Below are positions 17,309-24,704 of a DNA stretch of 64,000 nucleotides, piece after piece. The stretch is from positions 1 to 64,000 of the forward strand of contig CAVPAX010000008.1 of NCBI GenBank assembly GCA_963701715.1, given 5' to 3'. The stretch is from Methylotenera_A sp963701715 (GTDB taxonomy: Bacteria > Pseudomonadota > Gammaproteobacteria > Burkholderiales > Methylophilaceae). Position 1 is the stretch's first letter. Each line of letters opens with the position of its first letter. Position numbers and translations under genes: made by a program. The notes under the pieces are model-generated. The model made no database searches, was not told the origin of the DNA, and saw nothing but the letters and a program-made list of their open reading frames with translations.

Positions 17309-17797
17309 TTGAAACATTTTCTAATTGCAGCGGCGCTAGCTGTTGCCGCCATTACTACTCCAGCACTCGCTGCAGATGTTGGAGTGTCTGTTAGTATTGG
17401 GCAACCAGGCTTTTATGGCAGAATCGATATTGGTGATTACCCTTACCCTTATCCACGAGTAATCTATCGTCAACCAAGAGTCGTTGAGCGCGTATATATT
17501 GAACGCGAGCCAATTTATATGCGAGTACCTCCAGGCCATGCTAAAAACTGGCGTAAACACTGTCATAGATACGATGCTTGTGGTGAGCGGGTTTATTTTG
17601 TGCAGGATAGCTGGTACCACCATGAGTATGTTCCTTATTATCAGGAATATCATCGTGATCGCCGTGACGAGCGTTGGGAAGACCGTCGTGAGCGCGGAGA
17701 TGATCGCCGTGACGAGTACAGGGATAATCGTCATGGTGACGATGACCGTGGTAAGGGTCATGGCCATGGTAACAATGGCCGCGGCAAAGATCATTAG
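17309..17797 (+). CDS. Small periplasmic protein rich in Tyr, Arg, Asp and His
   Basis: A 162-residue secreted protein with a Sec signal peptide ending PALA-AD (about residue 22). The start is TTG at 17309, supported by AGGAG 8 nt upstream and by the signal peptide beginning right there. The mature part starts VSVSIGQPGFYGRIDIGDYP, carries RVPPGHAKNWRKHCHRYDAC in the middle, and ends in a charged Arg/Asp/His/Gly repeat tail. Similar proteins are common, uncharacterised, in betaproteobacteria. The His/Asp tail could bind metal, but this is speculation. Confidence 0.8.
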   Translation: MKHFLIAAALAVAAITTPALAADVGVSVSIGQPGFYGRIDIGDYPYPYPRVIYRQPRVVERVYIEREPIYMRVPPGHAKNWRKHCHRYDACGERVYFVQDSWYHHEYVPYYQEYHRDRRDERWEDRRERGDDRRDEYRDNRHGDDDRGKGHGHGNNGRGKDH

Positions 17798-17843
17798 GGC
17801 ATTGTAGTAAGTTATACCATACAGCTGTCGCCTTTCTAATCAA

Positions 17844-17866
17844 CGAAGAGATATGCTATCTCTTCG
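17844..17866. terminator. Hairpin after the small periplasmic protein gene
   Basis: A perfect 10-bp stem CGAAGAGATA / TATCTCTTCG with a TGC loop lies 47 nt after the stop. No T-run follows, so it may be an RNA-stabilising hairpin or a weak terminator. Confidence 0.5.
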
Positions 17867-17928
17867 TCTCAGCTGTTGGCGAAAACGGGCCGTCCTACAT
17901 AAACTGTCGAACGCCCGCTTTTGGATTA

Positions 17929-18124
17929 TATTAGGCACTTAAAAAGGCTTAAATGGGGTGGCTGATGGGGCTCGAACCCACGACAACTGGAATCACAACC
18001 TAGGTTGCATAATCATGTAACCATATAATATATAACGGTATTTACAAAAATGGTGTCTAATATTTTTGCTTAGTTTGCCTTAGAAAGCCTAGTTTCAGCC
18101 TTGTATGCCCTCATTTTATTAGAC
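17929..18124 (-). repeat. tRNA-His half repeat, copy D (196 nt)
   Basis: Same three-part structure as copy B: a 25-nt flank (TATTAGGCACTTAAAAAGGC...), the tRNA-His 3' half at 17954-17998, and an arm whose 70-nt block is bounded by GTCTAATA (18055-18062) and TATTAGAC (18117-18124). The flank is almost identical to the 25 nt beyond the intact tRNA-His (18677-18701). Like copy B it keeps A at tRNA position 42, where the intact gene has G. Confidence 0.82.
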
Positions 18125-18222
18125 AGAATAATGGCAGAATTAGGCCAAAAGTCGTCAATTAAATCTCAACTTATTTTTATGTTAGACTTGATTTAATATT
18201 GAACTAATTGACCGAACTCTCC

Positions 18223-18567
18223 ATGTACGAGCCAATAATACATCCTCCAATTCCTCCCGAACGATTCGTCAGGCGAATGTTACGCCACGCTGCTGCTGCG
18301 ATTGCTCTGCTGATTCTTTCAATTGTGATTGGAATGGCTGGTTACGAGCATTTTGAGCAACTTTCATGGCGAAGTGCATTTTTGAATTCTGCGATGCTTT
18401 TGGGTGGAATGGGGCCTGTAGATGCACCACAAACAGATGGAGGTAAATTGTTTGCTGGGCTTTATGCTCTCTATGCGGGTTTGGTATTTTTAGTTGTTGC
18501 TGGTCTGATACTTGCCCCATTGGTACACCGGATCATGCATAAATTTCATTGGGCGCGAGACCAGTAA
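18223..18567 (+). CDS. Small two-helix membrane protein (ion-channel-like)
   Basis: A protein of about 114 residues (119 if the upstream TTG at 18208 is used); neither start has a good RBS. Two hydrophobic helices, about residues 27-47 and 83-105 of the longer form, flank a loop with NSAMLLGGMGPVD. This arrangement resembles the two-helix plus pore-loop fold of small potassium-channel-like proteins, and related betaproteobacterial proteins are sometimes labelled that way. No canonical TVGYG filter is present, so the channel idea is tentative. It lies between repeat D and tRNA-His. Confidence 0.72.
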   Translation: MYEPIIHPPIPPERFVRRMLRHAAAAIALLILSIVIGMAGYEHFEQLSWRSAFLNSAMLLGGMGPVDAPQTDGGKLFAGLYALYAGLVFLVVAGLILAPLVHRIMHKFHWARDQ

Positions 18568-18676
18568 TTTAAATAAATTACTCCTTACTGCTGCGCCATA
18601 CATCTTGGGATATATCAATGAAAGGCTACTTGAAGCACTTCCTCACTTGACTTCACAAATGTCTTCTAAGGGTCAA

Positions 18677-18701
18677 TATTAGACACTTAAAAAGGCATAA
18701 A
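18677..18701. repeat. tRNA-His 3' flank shared with copies B and D
   Basis: The 25 nt just past the CCA end of tRNA-His (TATTAGACACTTAAAAAGGC then ATAAA) recur before the tRNA halves at 17929 and 15843. With the 45-nt tRNA half they make a ~70-nt direct repeat present three times. Confidence 0.75.
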
Positions 18702-18778
18702 TGGGGTGGCTGATGGGGCTCGAACCCACGACAACCGGAATCACAATCCAGGACTCTACCAGCTGAGCTACAGCCACC
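18702..18778 (-). tRNA. tRNA-His (GTG)
   Basis: A full cloverleaf on the minus strand with anticodon GTG in loop TTGTGAT, an encoded CCA, and the extra G at position -1 that pairs with C73, as required for histidine tRNA. The anticodon stem CTGGA/TCCGG has one U-G pair at 28-42. It is the only complete tRNA-His in the window and the apparent integration target for the half repeats to its left. Confidence 0.96.
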
Positions 18779-18794
18779 ATTGAGACTTAAAGAT

Positions 18795-18871
18795 TGGCCT
18801 GCCCGACAGGAATCGAACCTGTAACCCCCAGCTTAGAAGGCTGGTGCTCTATCCGGTTGAGCTACGGGCAG
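18795..18871 (-). tRNA. tRNA-Arg (TCT)
   Basis: Cloverleaf on the minus strand: acceptor CTGCCCG/CGGGCAG, anticodon stem CCAGC/GCTGG with loop CTTCTAA (anticodon TCT), T-loop TTCGATT, encoded CCA. It lies 16 bp from tRNA-His in a three-tRNA cluster. Confidence 0.96.
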
Positions 18872-18912
18872 ATTGAGTTACATGCTACGACAAAGGCAAG
18901 ACCAAAATAAAC

Positions 18913-18989
18913 TGGTCGGCGTGGAGAGATTCGAACTCCCGACATCCTGCTCCCAAAGCAGGCGCGCTACCAGACTACGCTACACGCCG
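18913..18989 (-). tRNA. tRNA-Pro (TGG)
   Basis: Cloverleaf on the minus strand: acceptor CGGCGTG/CACGCCG, anticodon stem CCTGC/GCAGG with loop TTTGGGA (anticodon TGG), encoded CCA. It is the first tRNA of the leftward-reading Pro-Arg-His cluster. Confidence 0.96.
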
Positions 18990-19082
18990 AAGAGGCAGAA
19001 ATATAGCGCAAACAAGGCGTTTGGTCAATTCTAATATGTTAAAATGGCACTTTATTTTTAATAATTAGTTGAATTACGCCGC

Positions 19083-19940
19083 ATGACAGCACAAATTATC
19101 AATGGAAAAGCCATTGCAGAAAACTTACTCAGCAGCATTAAAACTAAAATTGAAACCCGTACTTTAGCGGGAAAGCGTGCGCCCTGCTTGTCAGTGATTT
19201 TAGTAGGAGCGGATCCAGCATCTGCCATTTATGTACGCAATAAACGCCTGGCATGTGAAAAAGTCGGCATTCGCTCTATTGCACATGACTTGCCAGCAAG
19301 CACCAGCGAAGCTGAATTAATTGCTTTAATCGATAGCTTAAACAACGACCCCACAGTAGATGGTATTTTGGTGCAATCGCCATTGCCGTCGCAAATTAAA
19401 GACGAACACATTATCGAACGAATCAGTGTAGATAAAGATGTTGATGGATTCCATCCTTACAATATTGGCCGCCTTGCAGTACGACAACCTACATTACGGT
19501 CTTGTACGCCATTTGGCGTCATTAAAATGCTGGAGGCATCCAACATTGATTTAATGGGCTTAGATGCAGTGATTGTAGGTGTTTCTAACCACGTAGGCCG
19601 CCCAATGGCATTAGAACTGCTCTTGGCAGGTTGCACCATCACCAGCTGTCATCGCCATACCAAAGACTTAGCTGAAAAAGTCAAGCATGCTGATTTAATC
19701 GTAGCTGCCGCTGGCAAGCCCGGTCTCATTCAGGGTGATTGGATTAAACCGGGGGCGATTGTGATTGATATCGGCATTAATCGATTAGCCAATGGCACTA
19801 TATGCGGCGATGTCGATTTTAATGCGGCAAAAGAACGCGCTGGCTACATTACACCAGTACCAGGGGGGGTTGGCCCGATGACGGTTGCGACGCTAATGGA
19901 AAACACCTTGTTAGCGCTTGAATTAAATGAGAAAAAATAA
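19083..19940 (+). CDS. folD: FolD bifunctional methylene-THF dehydrogenase/cyclohydrolase
   Basis: Oxidises 5,10-methylene-tetrahydrofolate with NADP+ and hydrolyses the product to 10-formyl-THF in one-carbon metabolism. The protein is 285 residues. The catalytic segment YVRNKRLACEKVGI carries the Tyr and Lys of the family. GILVQSPLP, DVDGFHPYNIGRL and PVPGGVGPMTVATLMENT are the classic signatures. No clear RBS precedes the ATG. Divergent from the tRNA cluster. Confidence 0.97.
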   Translation: MTAQIINGKAIAENLLSSIKTKIETRTLAGKRAPCLSVILVGADPASAIYVRNKRLACEKVGIRSIAHDLPASTSEAELIALIDSLNNDPTVDGILVQSPLPSQIKDEHIIERISVDKDVDGFHPYNIGRLAVRQPTLRSCTPFGVIKMLEASNIDLMGLDAVIVGVSNHVGRPMALELLLAGCTITSCHRHTKDLAEKVKHADLIVAAAGKPGLIQGDWIKPGAIVIDIGINRLANGTICGDVDFNAAKERAGYITPVPGGVGPMTVATLMENTLLALELNEKK

Positions 19941-20033
19941 GCTTTTGCATATCCCATACAATAGGTGTAAACTCGCGCGGTTAAAAATTAATAACCTTTT
20001 AATTTACTTTTTTAGTAGTTAGCAGAAAACAAC

Positions 20034-20456
20034 ATGGCAGAAACCCTCACCAAAACATTTACGCCTTATCAGGCAAAACCTGATGAGGAATACATGAACA
20101 AAAATCAACTTAACCATTTTCGCACTATTTTAAATGACTGGAAATCTGAGCTCAGTCACGATATCGACCGCACTGTTCACACTATGCAAGACGAAGTGAC
20201 AATGTTTGCAGACCCTAACGATCGTGCTAGCCAGGAATCAGACATGGCGCTAGAGCTACGCAACCGAGACCGTGAGCGTAAACTAATCAAAAAAATTGAT
20301 GAAACGCTCCGTAGCATTGATGAAAATGAGTATGGCTACTGTGAAGGCTGTGGTGTGGAAATTGGTTTAAAACGTTTAGAAGCACGACCAACCGCAACGC
20401 TTTGCATCGATTGTAAAACGCTGGATGAGATGAGAGAAAAGCAGGTTGCCAAATAA
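20034..20456 (+). CDS. dksA: DksA, RNA polymerase-binding transcription factor
   Basis: Binds the RNA polymerase secondary channel and, with ppGpp, represses rRNA promoters and activates amino-acid genes. The protein is 140 residues. It has a coiled-coil hairpin (about residues 24-95) with acidic tip residues in FADPNDRASQESD and a C-terminal zinc finger CEGCG...CIDC (about 102-125). It probably acts with the SpoT encoded at 52594-54822 in this window. The terminator just downstream has been split by an insertion sequence. Confidence 0.96.
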   Translation: MAETLTKTFTPYQAKPDEEYMNKNQLNHFRTILNDWKSELSHDIDRTVHTMQDEVTMFADPNDRASQESDMALELRNRDRERKLIKKIDETLRSIDENEYGYCEGCGVEIGLKRLEARPTATLCIDCKTLDEMREKQVAK

Positions 20457-20523
20457 AATCCCTATGCTTGTTTTTAGGTCTAGCCTAGACCTTATTAAAA
20501 ACTAGTCTTTGAATATCAATAAT

Positions 20524-20533
20524 AAAAAAGCCC
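20524..20533. terminator. Left half of the split dksA/pnp bidirectional terminator
   Basis: AAAAAAGCCC here pairs with GGGCTTTTTT at 21978-21987. Without the insertion sequence the two halves would be about 8 nt apart and form a strong two-way terminator between convergent dksA and pnp. Confidence 0.75.
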
Positions 20534-20594
20534 CAAATATGTACTGCACCCCAAAAGTTGGACACTTTGTCCAACTAATTAAGGTGCAGTTTTT

Positions 20595-21107
20595 ATGTCT
20601 AAATATACAAAAGAATTAAAACTCCAGGTCATTCAGGACTACGAATTGTTCAAGCTTGGCTACACAGCTCTATCTAAGAAGCATGATGTCAATCGCTCTT
20701 TACTAAAGAAATGGATCTATGGCTACCAGCGCCATGGTGCAGACTATTTTGAGAAACGCACACAAATCTATTCTGCTGAATTTAAGCTTAGCGTTCTACA
20801 GCACAGGAAAGACCATCGGATGTCCCTCATGAGGGTGGCAGCACTCTTTGGTATTCCTGCATTTACGACTGTTTTGCAATGGCAAAGACTTTATAATGCA
20901 GGTGGGGAAGATGCCCTGATAGCTAAACCGCGCGGACGACCTAAAATGACGAAACCTAAGCCTGAAGTGGATAAACATCCCAAAGAGATGACGCAGGAAG
21001 AGTTGCTGGAAGAAGTGCTGAATCTTCGTGCGGAGCGTGATTACTTAAAAAAGTTACAGACCTTAATTCAGGAAAAGCAGTTGGCCGCAAAGACCAAGCC
21101 GCATTAA
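20595..21107 (+). CDS. IS3-family transposase OrfA
   Basis: A 170-residue DNA-binding subunit with two helix-turn-helix segments (about residues 1-50 and 58-115) and a C-terminal leucine-rich coil (EELLEEVLNLRAERDYLKKL), as in IS150-like OrfA. The slippery heptamer AAAAAAG at 21047-21053 lies near its end; a -1 shift there joins it to the orfB frame. Confidence 0.93.
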   Translation: MSKYTKELKLQVIQDYELFKLGYTALSKKHDVNRSLLKKWIYGYQRHGADYFEKRTQIYSAEFKLSVLQHRKDHRMSLMRVAALFGIPAFTTVLQWQRLYNAGGEDALIAKPRGRPKMTKPKPEVDKHPKEMTQEELLEEVLNLRAERDYLKKLQTLIQEKQLAAKTKPH

Positions 21108-21145
21108 TTACTGAGTTAAGGGCCACGCATGGGCTGGACCGTCTA

Positions 21146-21946
21146 TTGAAAGTCACTAATTTATCCAGAAGTACTTATTACTATCACAGCCATCTTCAGG
21201 TGGATCGTTATGTAGACGAGAAGCAGCTCATACAGGATGTCTATCACCAACACAAAGGCCGCTACGGCTATCGTCGTATCGGTCTTGCTTTAAAGCGTTT
21301 GGGGGTATGGTTAAATCACAAGACCGTACAGAAGCTCATGCAGCAATTGCAGTTGAAGTCCATTGTGAGGGAGAATAAATATCAATCCTACCAAGGACAG
21401 GTAGGCAAAGTCGCACCCAATCAGCTAGCGCGTCAGTTCCAGGCATCGGCCCCGAATGAAAAATGGGTCACCGATGTGACGGAGTTTAATATCCTGGGAG
21501 AAAAGGTCTATCTCTCGCCCATACTGGATCTGTATAACGGAGAGATTGTGTCCTATGAGGTGGCGCAGCGCCCGCAGTATAGTCTCGTGGATAGTATGCT
21601 TCGTCAGGCCATCCGCAGACTCAAGCCGCATGAAGCACCGATGGTGCATTCGGATCAGGGCTGGCAGTATCAGATGGCTTGCTATCAAACAGCATTACAA
21701 GAACGGGGTTTAAGCCAAAGCATGTCGAGAAAAGGTAATTGTTTGGATAATGCCGTGATGGAAAACTTCTTTGGCATATTAAAGACCGAGTTTTACTACA
21801 CCCAGAAATTTAAAGATGTAGCCTCTTTCATCAAGGAGCTAAAAGATTATATTTGGTATTACAATCACGACAGGATTAAGACAAAATTAAAAGGACTGAG
21901 TCCTGTAGAGTACAGAAATCAGTCCTTAAGTTTAAACCCAAACTAA
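21146..21946 (+). CDS. IS3-family transposase OrfB (DDE integrase core)
   Basis: A 266-residue catalytic domain: HTH_21-type segment YHQHKGRYGYRRI, then the rve/DDE core. The triad is D in WVTDVTEF, D in VHSDQGWQY and E in NAVMENFFGILKTEF. The frame stays open upstream to the AAAAAAG slip site at 21047 with a family-like linker (ALITELRATHGLDRLLKVT), so the active product is most likely an OrfAB fusion made by -1 frameshifting. The separate ATG at 21146 may not be used. Confidence 0.93.
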   Translation: MKVTNLSRSTYYYHSHLQVDRYVDEKQLIQDVYHQHKGRYGYRRIGLALKRLGVWLNHKTVQKLMQQLQLKSIVRENKYQSYQGQVGKVAPNQLARQFQASAPNEKWVTDVTEFNILGEKVYLSPILDLYNGEIVSYEVAQRPQYSLVDSMLRQAIRRLKPHEAPMVHSDQGWQYQMACYQTALQERGLSQSMSRKGNCLDNAVMENFFGILKTEFYYTQKFKDVASFIKELKDYIWYYNHDRIKTKLKGLSPVEYRNQSLSLNPN

Positions 21947-21977
21947 TGTCCAACCTTTGGGGGTCAGTTCAGATATC

Positions 21978-21987
21978 GGGCTTTTTT
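21978..21987. terminator. Right half of the split dksA/pnp terminator
   Basis: GGGCTTTTTT is the partner of AAAAAAGCCC at 20524-20533 on the other side of the insertion sequence. Confidence 0.75.
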
Positions 21988-22003
21988 ATTTCTAGAAAGC
22001 AAA

Positions 22004-24133
22004 TTACTCGTCTGCCTCTGTGCCTGCTTTTTCTTCCTTGGCAGGCGCATCAATCAAGGCTTTCATGCTTAACCGCACTTTGCCTTTATCATCAATTTCA
22101 ACAACTTTGACTTTAACTACATCGCCTTCTTTAAGATAGTCACTCACTGCCTTAACGCGCTCATGAGCGATTTGTGAGATATGTACCAATCCATCTTTAC
22201 CTGGCAGCAATGAAACAACTGCACCAAAATCCAGCAGCTTAACCACAGGGCCTTCGTAAATTTGACCCACTTCTACTTCTGCGGTGATTTCTGCAATGCG
22301 ACGTTGCGCCTCAGCACCCGCTTCGCTACTGGTGCAAGCGATTTTCACGGTACCATCGTCATCGATATCGATGGTAGTGCCAGTTTCTTCAGTCAAGGCA
22401 CGAATCACTGCGCCACCCTTACCAATCACATCACGGATTTTATCAGGATTGATTTTCATGGTAATAATACGTGGTGCAAATGCTGACATCTCAGTATTGG
22501 CGCCGCTCATTGACTGTTTCATAATACCTAAAATATGCGTGCGGCCTTCTTTCGCTTGCGCCAATGCAACTTGCATAATTTGTGCAGTAATGCCAGTAAT
22601 TTTAATATCCATTTGTAGTGCAGTAATGCCATCTTCGGTACCTGCGACTTTAAAATCCATATCGCCTAGGTGGTCTTCATCGCCTAAAATATCCGTCAAC
22701 ACTGCAACACGGTTGCCTTCTTTAATCAAGCCCATAGCGATGCCTGCAACGTGATTTTTCAAAGGTACACCAGCGTCCATCATGGCAAGTGAACCACCGC
22801 AAACAGATGCCATTGAACTTGAACCATTTGACTCAGTAATTTCAGACACAATACGTACGGTATAGCCAAACTCTTCAGGTGTTGGCAATGCAGCTACTAA
22901 CGCACGCTTGGCTAAACGGCCATGACCGATTTCACGGCGCTTTGGTGTGCCAACACGACCTGTTTCACCCGTCGCAAACGGCGGCATGTTGTAGTGCAAC
23001 ATAAAACGGTCTGAATATTCACCTTGTAGCGCATCAATGATTTGCTCATCGCGGCCAGTCCCCAGCGTTGCGACAACCAAGGCTTGCGTTTCACCGCGTG
23101 TAAATAAAGCCGAACCATGTGTACGTGGCAACACGCCTGTACGCACTGTAATCGGACGCACAGTGCGTGTATCACGACCATCGATTCGTGGTTCACCATT
23201 TAAAATTTGGCTACGCACGGTTTTAGCTTCTAAATTAAAGAATTCTGTTTTAATTTTATTAGCTTCTTCAGTTGAAGTATTTTCGTTGATTAATTCAGCC
23301 ATCACACGATTTTTGATTTCTTCTAACTTGGCCGAACGTGCGCCTTTAGCCTTGATTTGGAATGCTGCATTTACATCTGCTGCTGCCAATTTAGCCACTT
23401 TTTCAATCAAGACAGTATCAGGTTCTGGTGCCACCCAATCCCAAGCATCCTTACCAGCTTCAGCAGCGAGTTCGTTGATCATTTTAATCACAGCTTGCAT
23501 TTGCTCATGACCGTACACCACGGCGCCAAGCATCACTTCTTCTGACAATTCTTTCGCTTCAGACTCCACCATCATCACTGCAGTTTCAGTCGCGGCAACC
23601 ACTAAGTCTAATTGCGTTTCTTCTAATTGCGCTTTGGTTGGATTAAGCACGTATTCATCGTTAATATAGCCCACGCGTGCTGCACCCAAAGGACCAAAGA
23701 ATGGTATGCCTGAAATCGCCATCGCAGCTGAGGCACCGATAATTGCCGGAATATCCGCATCAATTTCCGGATCCGATGACATCACTGTTGCCACAATTTG
23801 CACTTCGTTATAAAAGGCCTCTGGAAACAATGGACGTAATGGGCGATCAATCAAGCGACTTGTAAGCGTTTCTTTTTCTGAAGGACGACCTTCGCGTTTG
23901 AAAAATCCGCCCGGGATTTTACCTGCAGCATAGGTTTTTTCCATGTAATCCACAGTCAGCGGAAAGAAGTCTTGACCTTCTTTTACTTCTCTTTTACTCG
24001 TTACCGCAACTAATATAACTGTATCACCATAACTCACCATCACTGCACCGTCGGCCTGGCGGGCAATTTCACCTGTTTCTATGGTGAGCTCGTGCGCACC
24101 ATATTGAATACTTTTTTTCACTTTGTTAAACAT
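22004..24133 (-). CDS. pnp: Polynucleotide phosphorylase
   Basis: A phosphorolytic 3'-5' exoribonuclease of the RNA degradosome. The protein is 709 residues from MFNKVKKS. The frame is open to a start 12 codons further upstream (24169), but the ATG at 24133 has AAAGGA upstream and matches the family start. It has two RNase PH domains (first with IPGGFFKREGRPSEKE, second with RTHGSALFTRGETQ), then KH (RDVIGKGGAVIRALTEETG) and S1 (GQIYEGPVVKLLDFGAVV) domains. It follows rpsO on the minus strand, the usual order. Confidence 0.97.
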   Translation of the reverse strand: MFNKVKKSIQYGAHELTIETGEIARQADGAVMVSYGDTVILVAVTSKREVKEGQDFFPLTVDYMEKTYAAGKIPGGFFKREGRPSEKETLTSRLIDRPLRPLFPEAFYNEVQIVATVMSSDPEIDADIPAIIGASAAMAISGIPFFGPLGAARVGYINDEYVLNPTKAQLEETQLDLVVAATETAVMMVESEAKELSEEVMLGAVVYGHEQMQAVIKMINELAAEAGKDAWDWVAPEPDTVLIEKVAKLAAADVNAAFQIKAKGARSAKLEEIKNRVMAELINENTSTEEANKIKTEFFNLEAKTVRSQILNGEPRIDGRDTRTVRPITVRTGVLPRTHGSALFTRGETQALVVATLGTGRDEQIIDALQGEYSDRFMLHYNMPPFATGETGRVGTPKRREIGHGRLAKRALVAALPTPEEFGYTVRIVSEITESNGSSSMASVCGGSLAMMDAGVPLKNHVAGIAMGLIKEGNRVAVLTDILGDEDHLGDMDFKVAGTEDGITALQMDIKITGITAQIMQVALAQAKEGRTHILGIMKQSMSGANTEMSAFAPRIITMKINPDKIRDVIGKGGAVIRALTEETGTTIDIDDDGTVKIACTSSEAGAEAQRRIAEITAEVEVGQIYEGPVVKLLDFGAVVSLLPGKDGLVHISQIAHERVKAVSDYLKEGDVVKVKVVEIDDKGKVRLSMKALIDAPAKEEKAGTEADE

Positions 24134-24237
24134 TGTTTTTCCTTTATCTATCAATTTGTTGTCATTCACTACCCAATAACAACTTGTAACTTTAATACAT
24201 CAAATTTACTTCAACTTATTTCTATTATTAAAAACAC

Positions 24238-24272
24238 AAAAGCCGACGCACATCGTTATGCTATCGGCTTTT
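24238..24272 (-). terminator. Hairpin between rpsO and pnp
   Basis: AAAAGCCGA pairs with TCGGCTTTT around a 17-nt loop. On the minus strand the stem is followed by TTTTGTGTTTT. It may end part of the rpsO transcripts or serve as an RNase III processing site ahead of pnp, as known in E. coli. Confidence 0.6.
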
Positions 24273-24326
24273 TACTGCAGTTATAAAAAAGAGCCAAATA
24301 TTAAAAAACCAGGCACTTTTATATAA

Positions 24327-24596
24327 TTACTTACGTAGGCTCAAACGCTCGATCAGTGTTTGATAGCGACTTGTATCTTTACTTTTTAAATAATCCAGCA
24401 AGCGACGGCGCTGGCTCACCAACGCCAACAAACCACGGCGTGAATGATTGTCTTTTTTGTTTGATTTAAAATGCTCAGTCAAATAAGCAATACGGCTGGT
24501 CAAAAGTGCTACTTGCACTTCCGGACTAGCGGTATCATTTGGTGCGCGTTGATATTCTTTAATAATTTTTGCGGTGTCTTGTGCTGTAATTGCCAT
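24327..24596 (-). CDS. rpsO: 30S ribosomal protein S15
   Basis: An 89-residue S15 that binds 16S rRNA early in 30S assembly. The signature segments SPEVQVALLTSRIAYLTEHF and DNHSRRGLLALVSQRRRLLD are present, and the length is standard. It lies between truB and pnp in the conserved order. Confidence 0.98.
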   Translation of the reverse strand: MAITAQDTAKIIKEYQRAPNDTASPEVQVALLTSRIAYLTEHFKSNKKDNHSRRGLLALVSQRRRLLDYLKSKDTSRYQTLIERLSLRK

Positions 24597-24704
24597 CTCT
24601 TTTATCCTTTAGTTAGCGTCAATGCAAAAGCAGGGGATCCGCTAAAGCATTCATTTACAATGAGCCCGTGATTCTAGACTAATCAAGCATCTTTAACAAG
24701 TTTT

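Larger units (their letters stand above)
17798..18222. other. Non-coding stretch carrying tRNA-His half repeat D
   Basis: This contains the hairpin at 17844-17866, a weak CGGGC/GCCCG-TTTT stem around 17887-17920, and repeat copy D at 17929-18124. No further gene is seen. Confidence 0.6.
20540..21971 (+). mobile_element. IS3-family insertion sequence
   Basis: A complete element of about 1.43 kb. The terminal inverted repeats begin TGTACTGCACCCCAAAAGTT (left) and TGAACTGACCCCCAAAGGTT (right, complement), followed by GGACA in both. They have TG/CA ends as in the IS3 family. It carries orfA and orfB in the overlapping 0/-1 arrangement. An ATA(T) repeat borders both ends (20537-20540 and 21973-21976), consistent with a 3-4 bp target duplication, though one terminal base is ambiguous. 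Intact ORFs and ends suggest a recent insertion. Confidence 0.93.

Noticed and set aside
17336..17843. Overlapping reading frames on both strands across the small periplasmic protein gene
   Set aside because: They are shadows of a repetitive coding sequence; only the 17309-17797 frame has a signal peptide and RBS.
17954..17998. Possible second tRNA-His gene
   Set aside because: Same half-gene structure as the copy at 15868-15912; not a functional tRNA.
18055..18124. Integron attC site (GTCTAATA ... TATTAGAC, 70 nt)
   Set aside because: The ends lack the required RYYYAAC/GTTRRRY core and no integron integrase is seen; a tRNA-linked att arm explains the repeat better.
21146..21946. Stand-alone transposase gene unrelated to orfA
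   Set aside because: The upstream frame is open to a slippery heptamer in orfA, so it is the second half of an IS3-type OrfAB pair.
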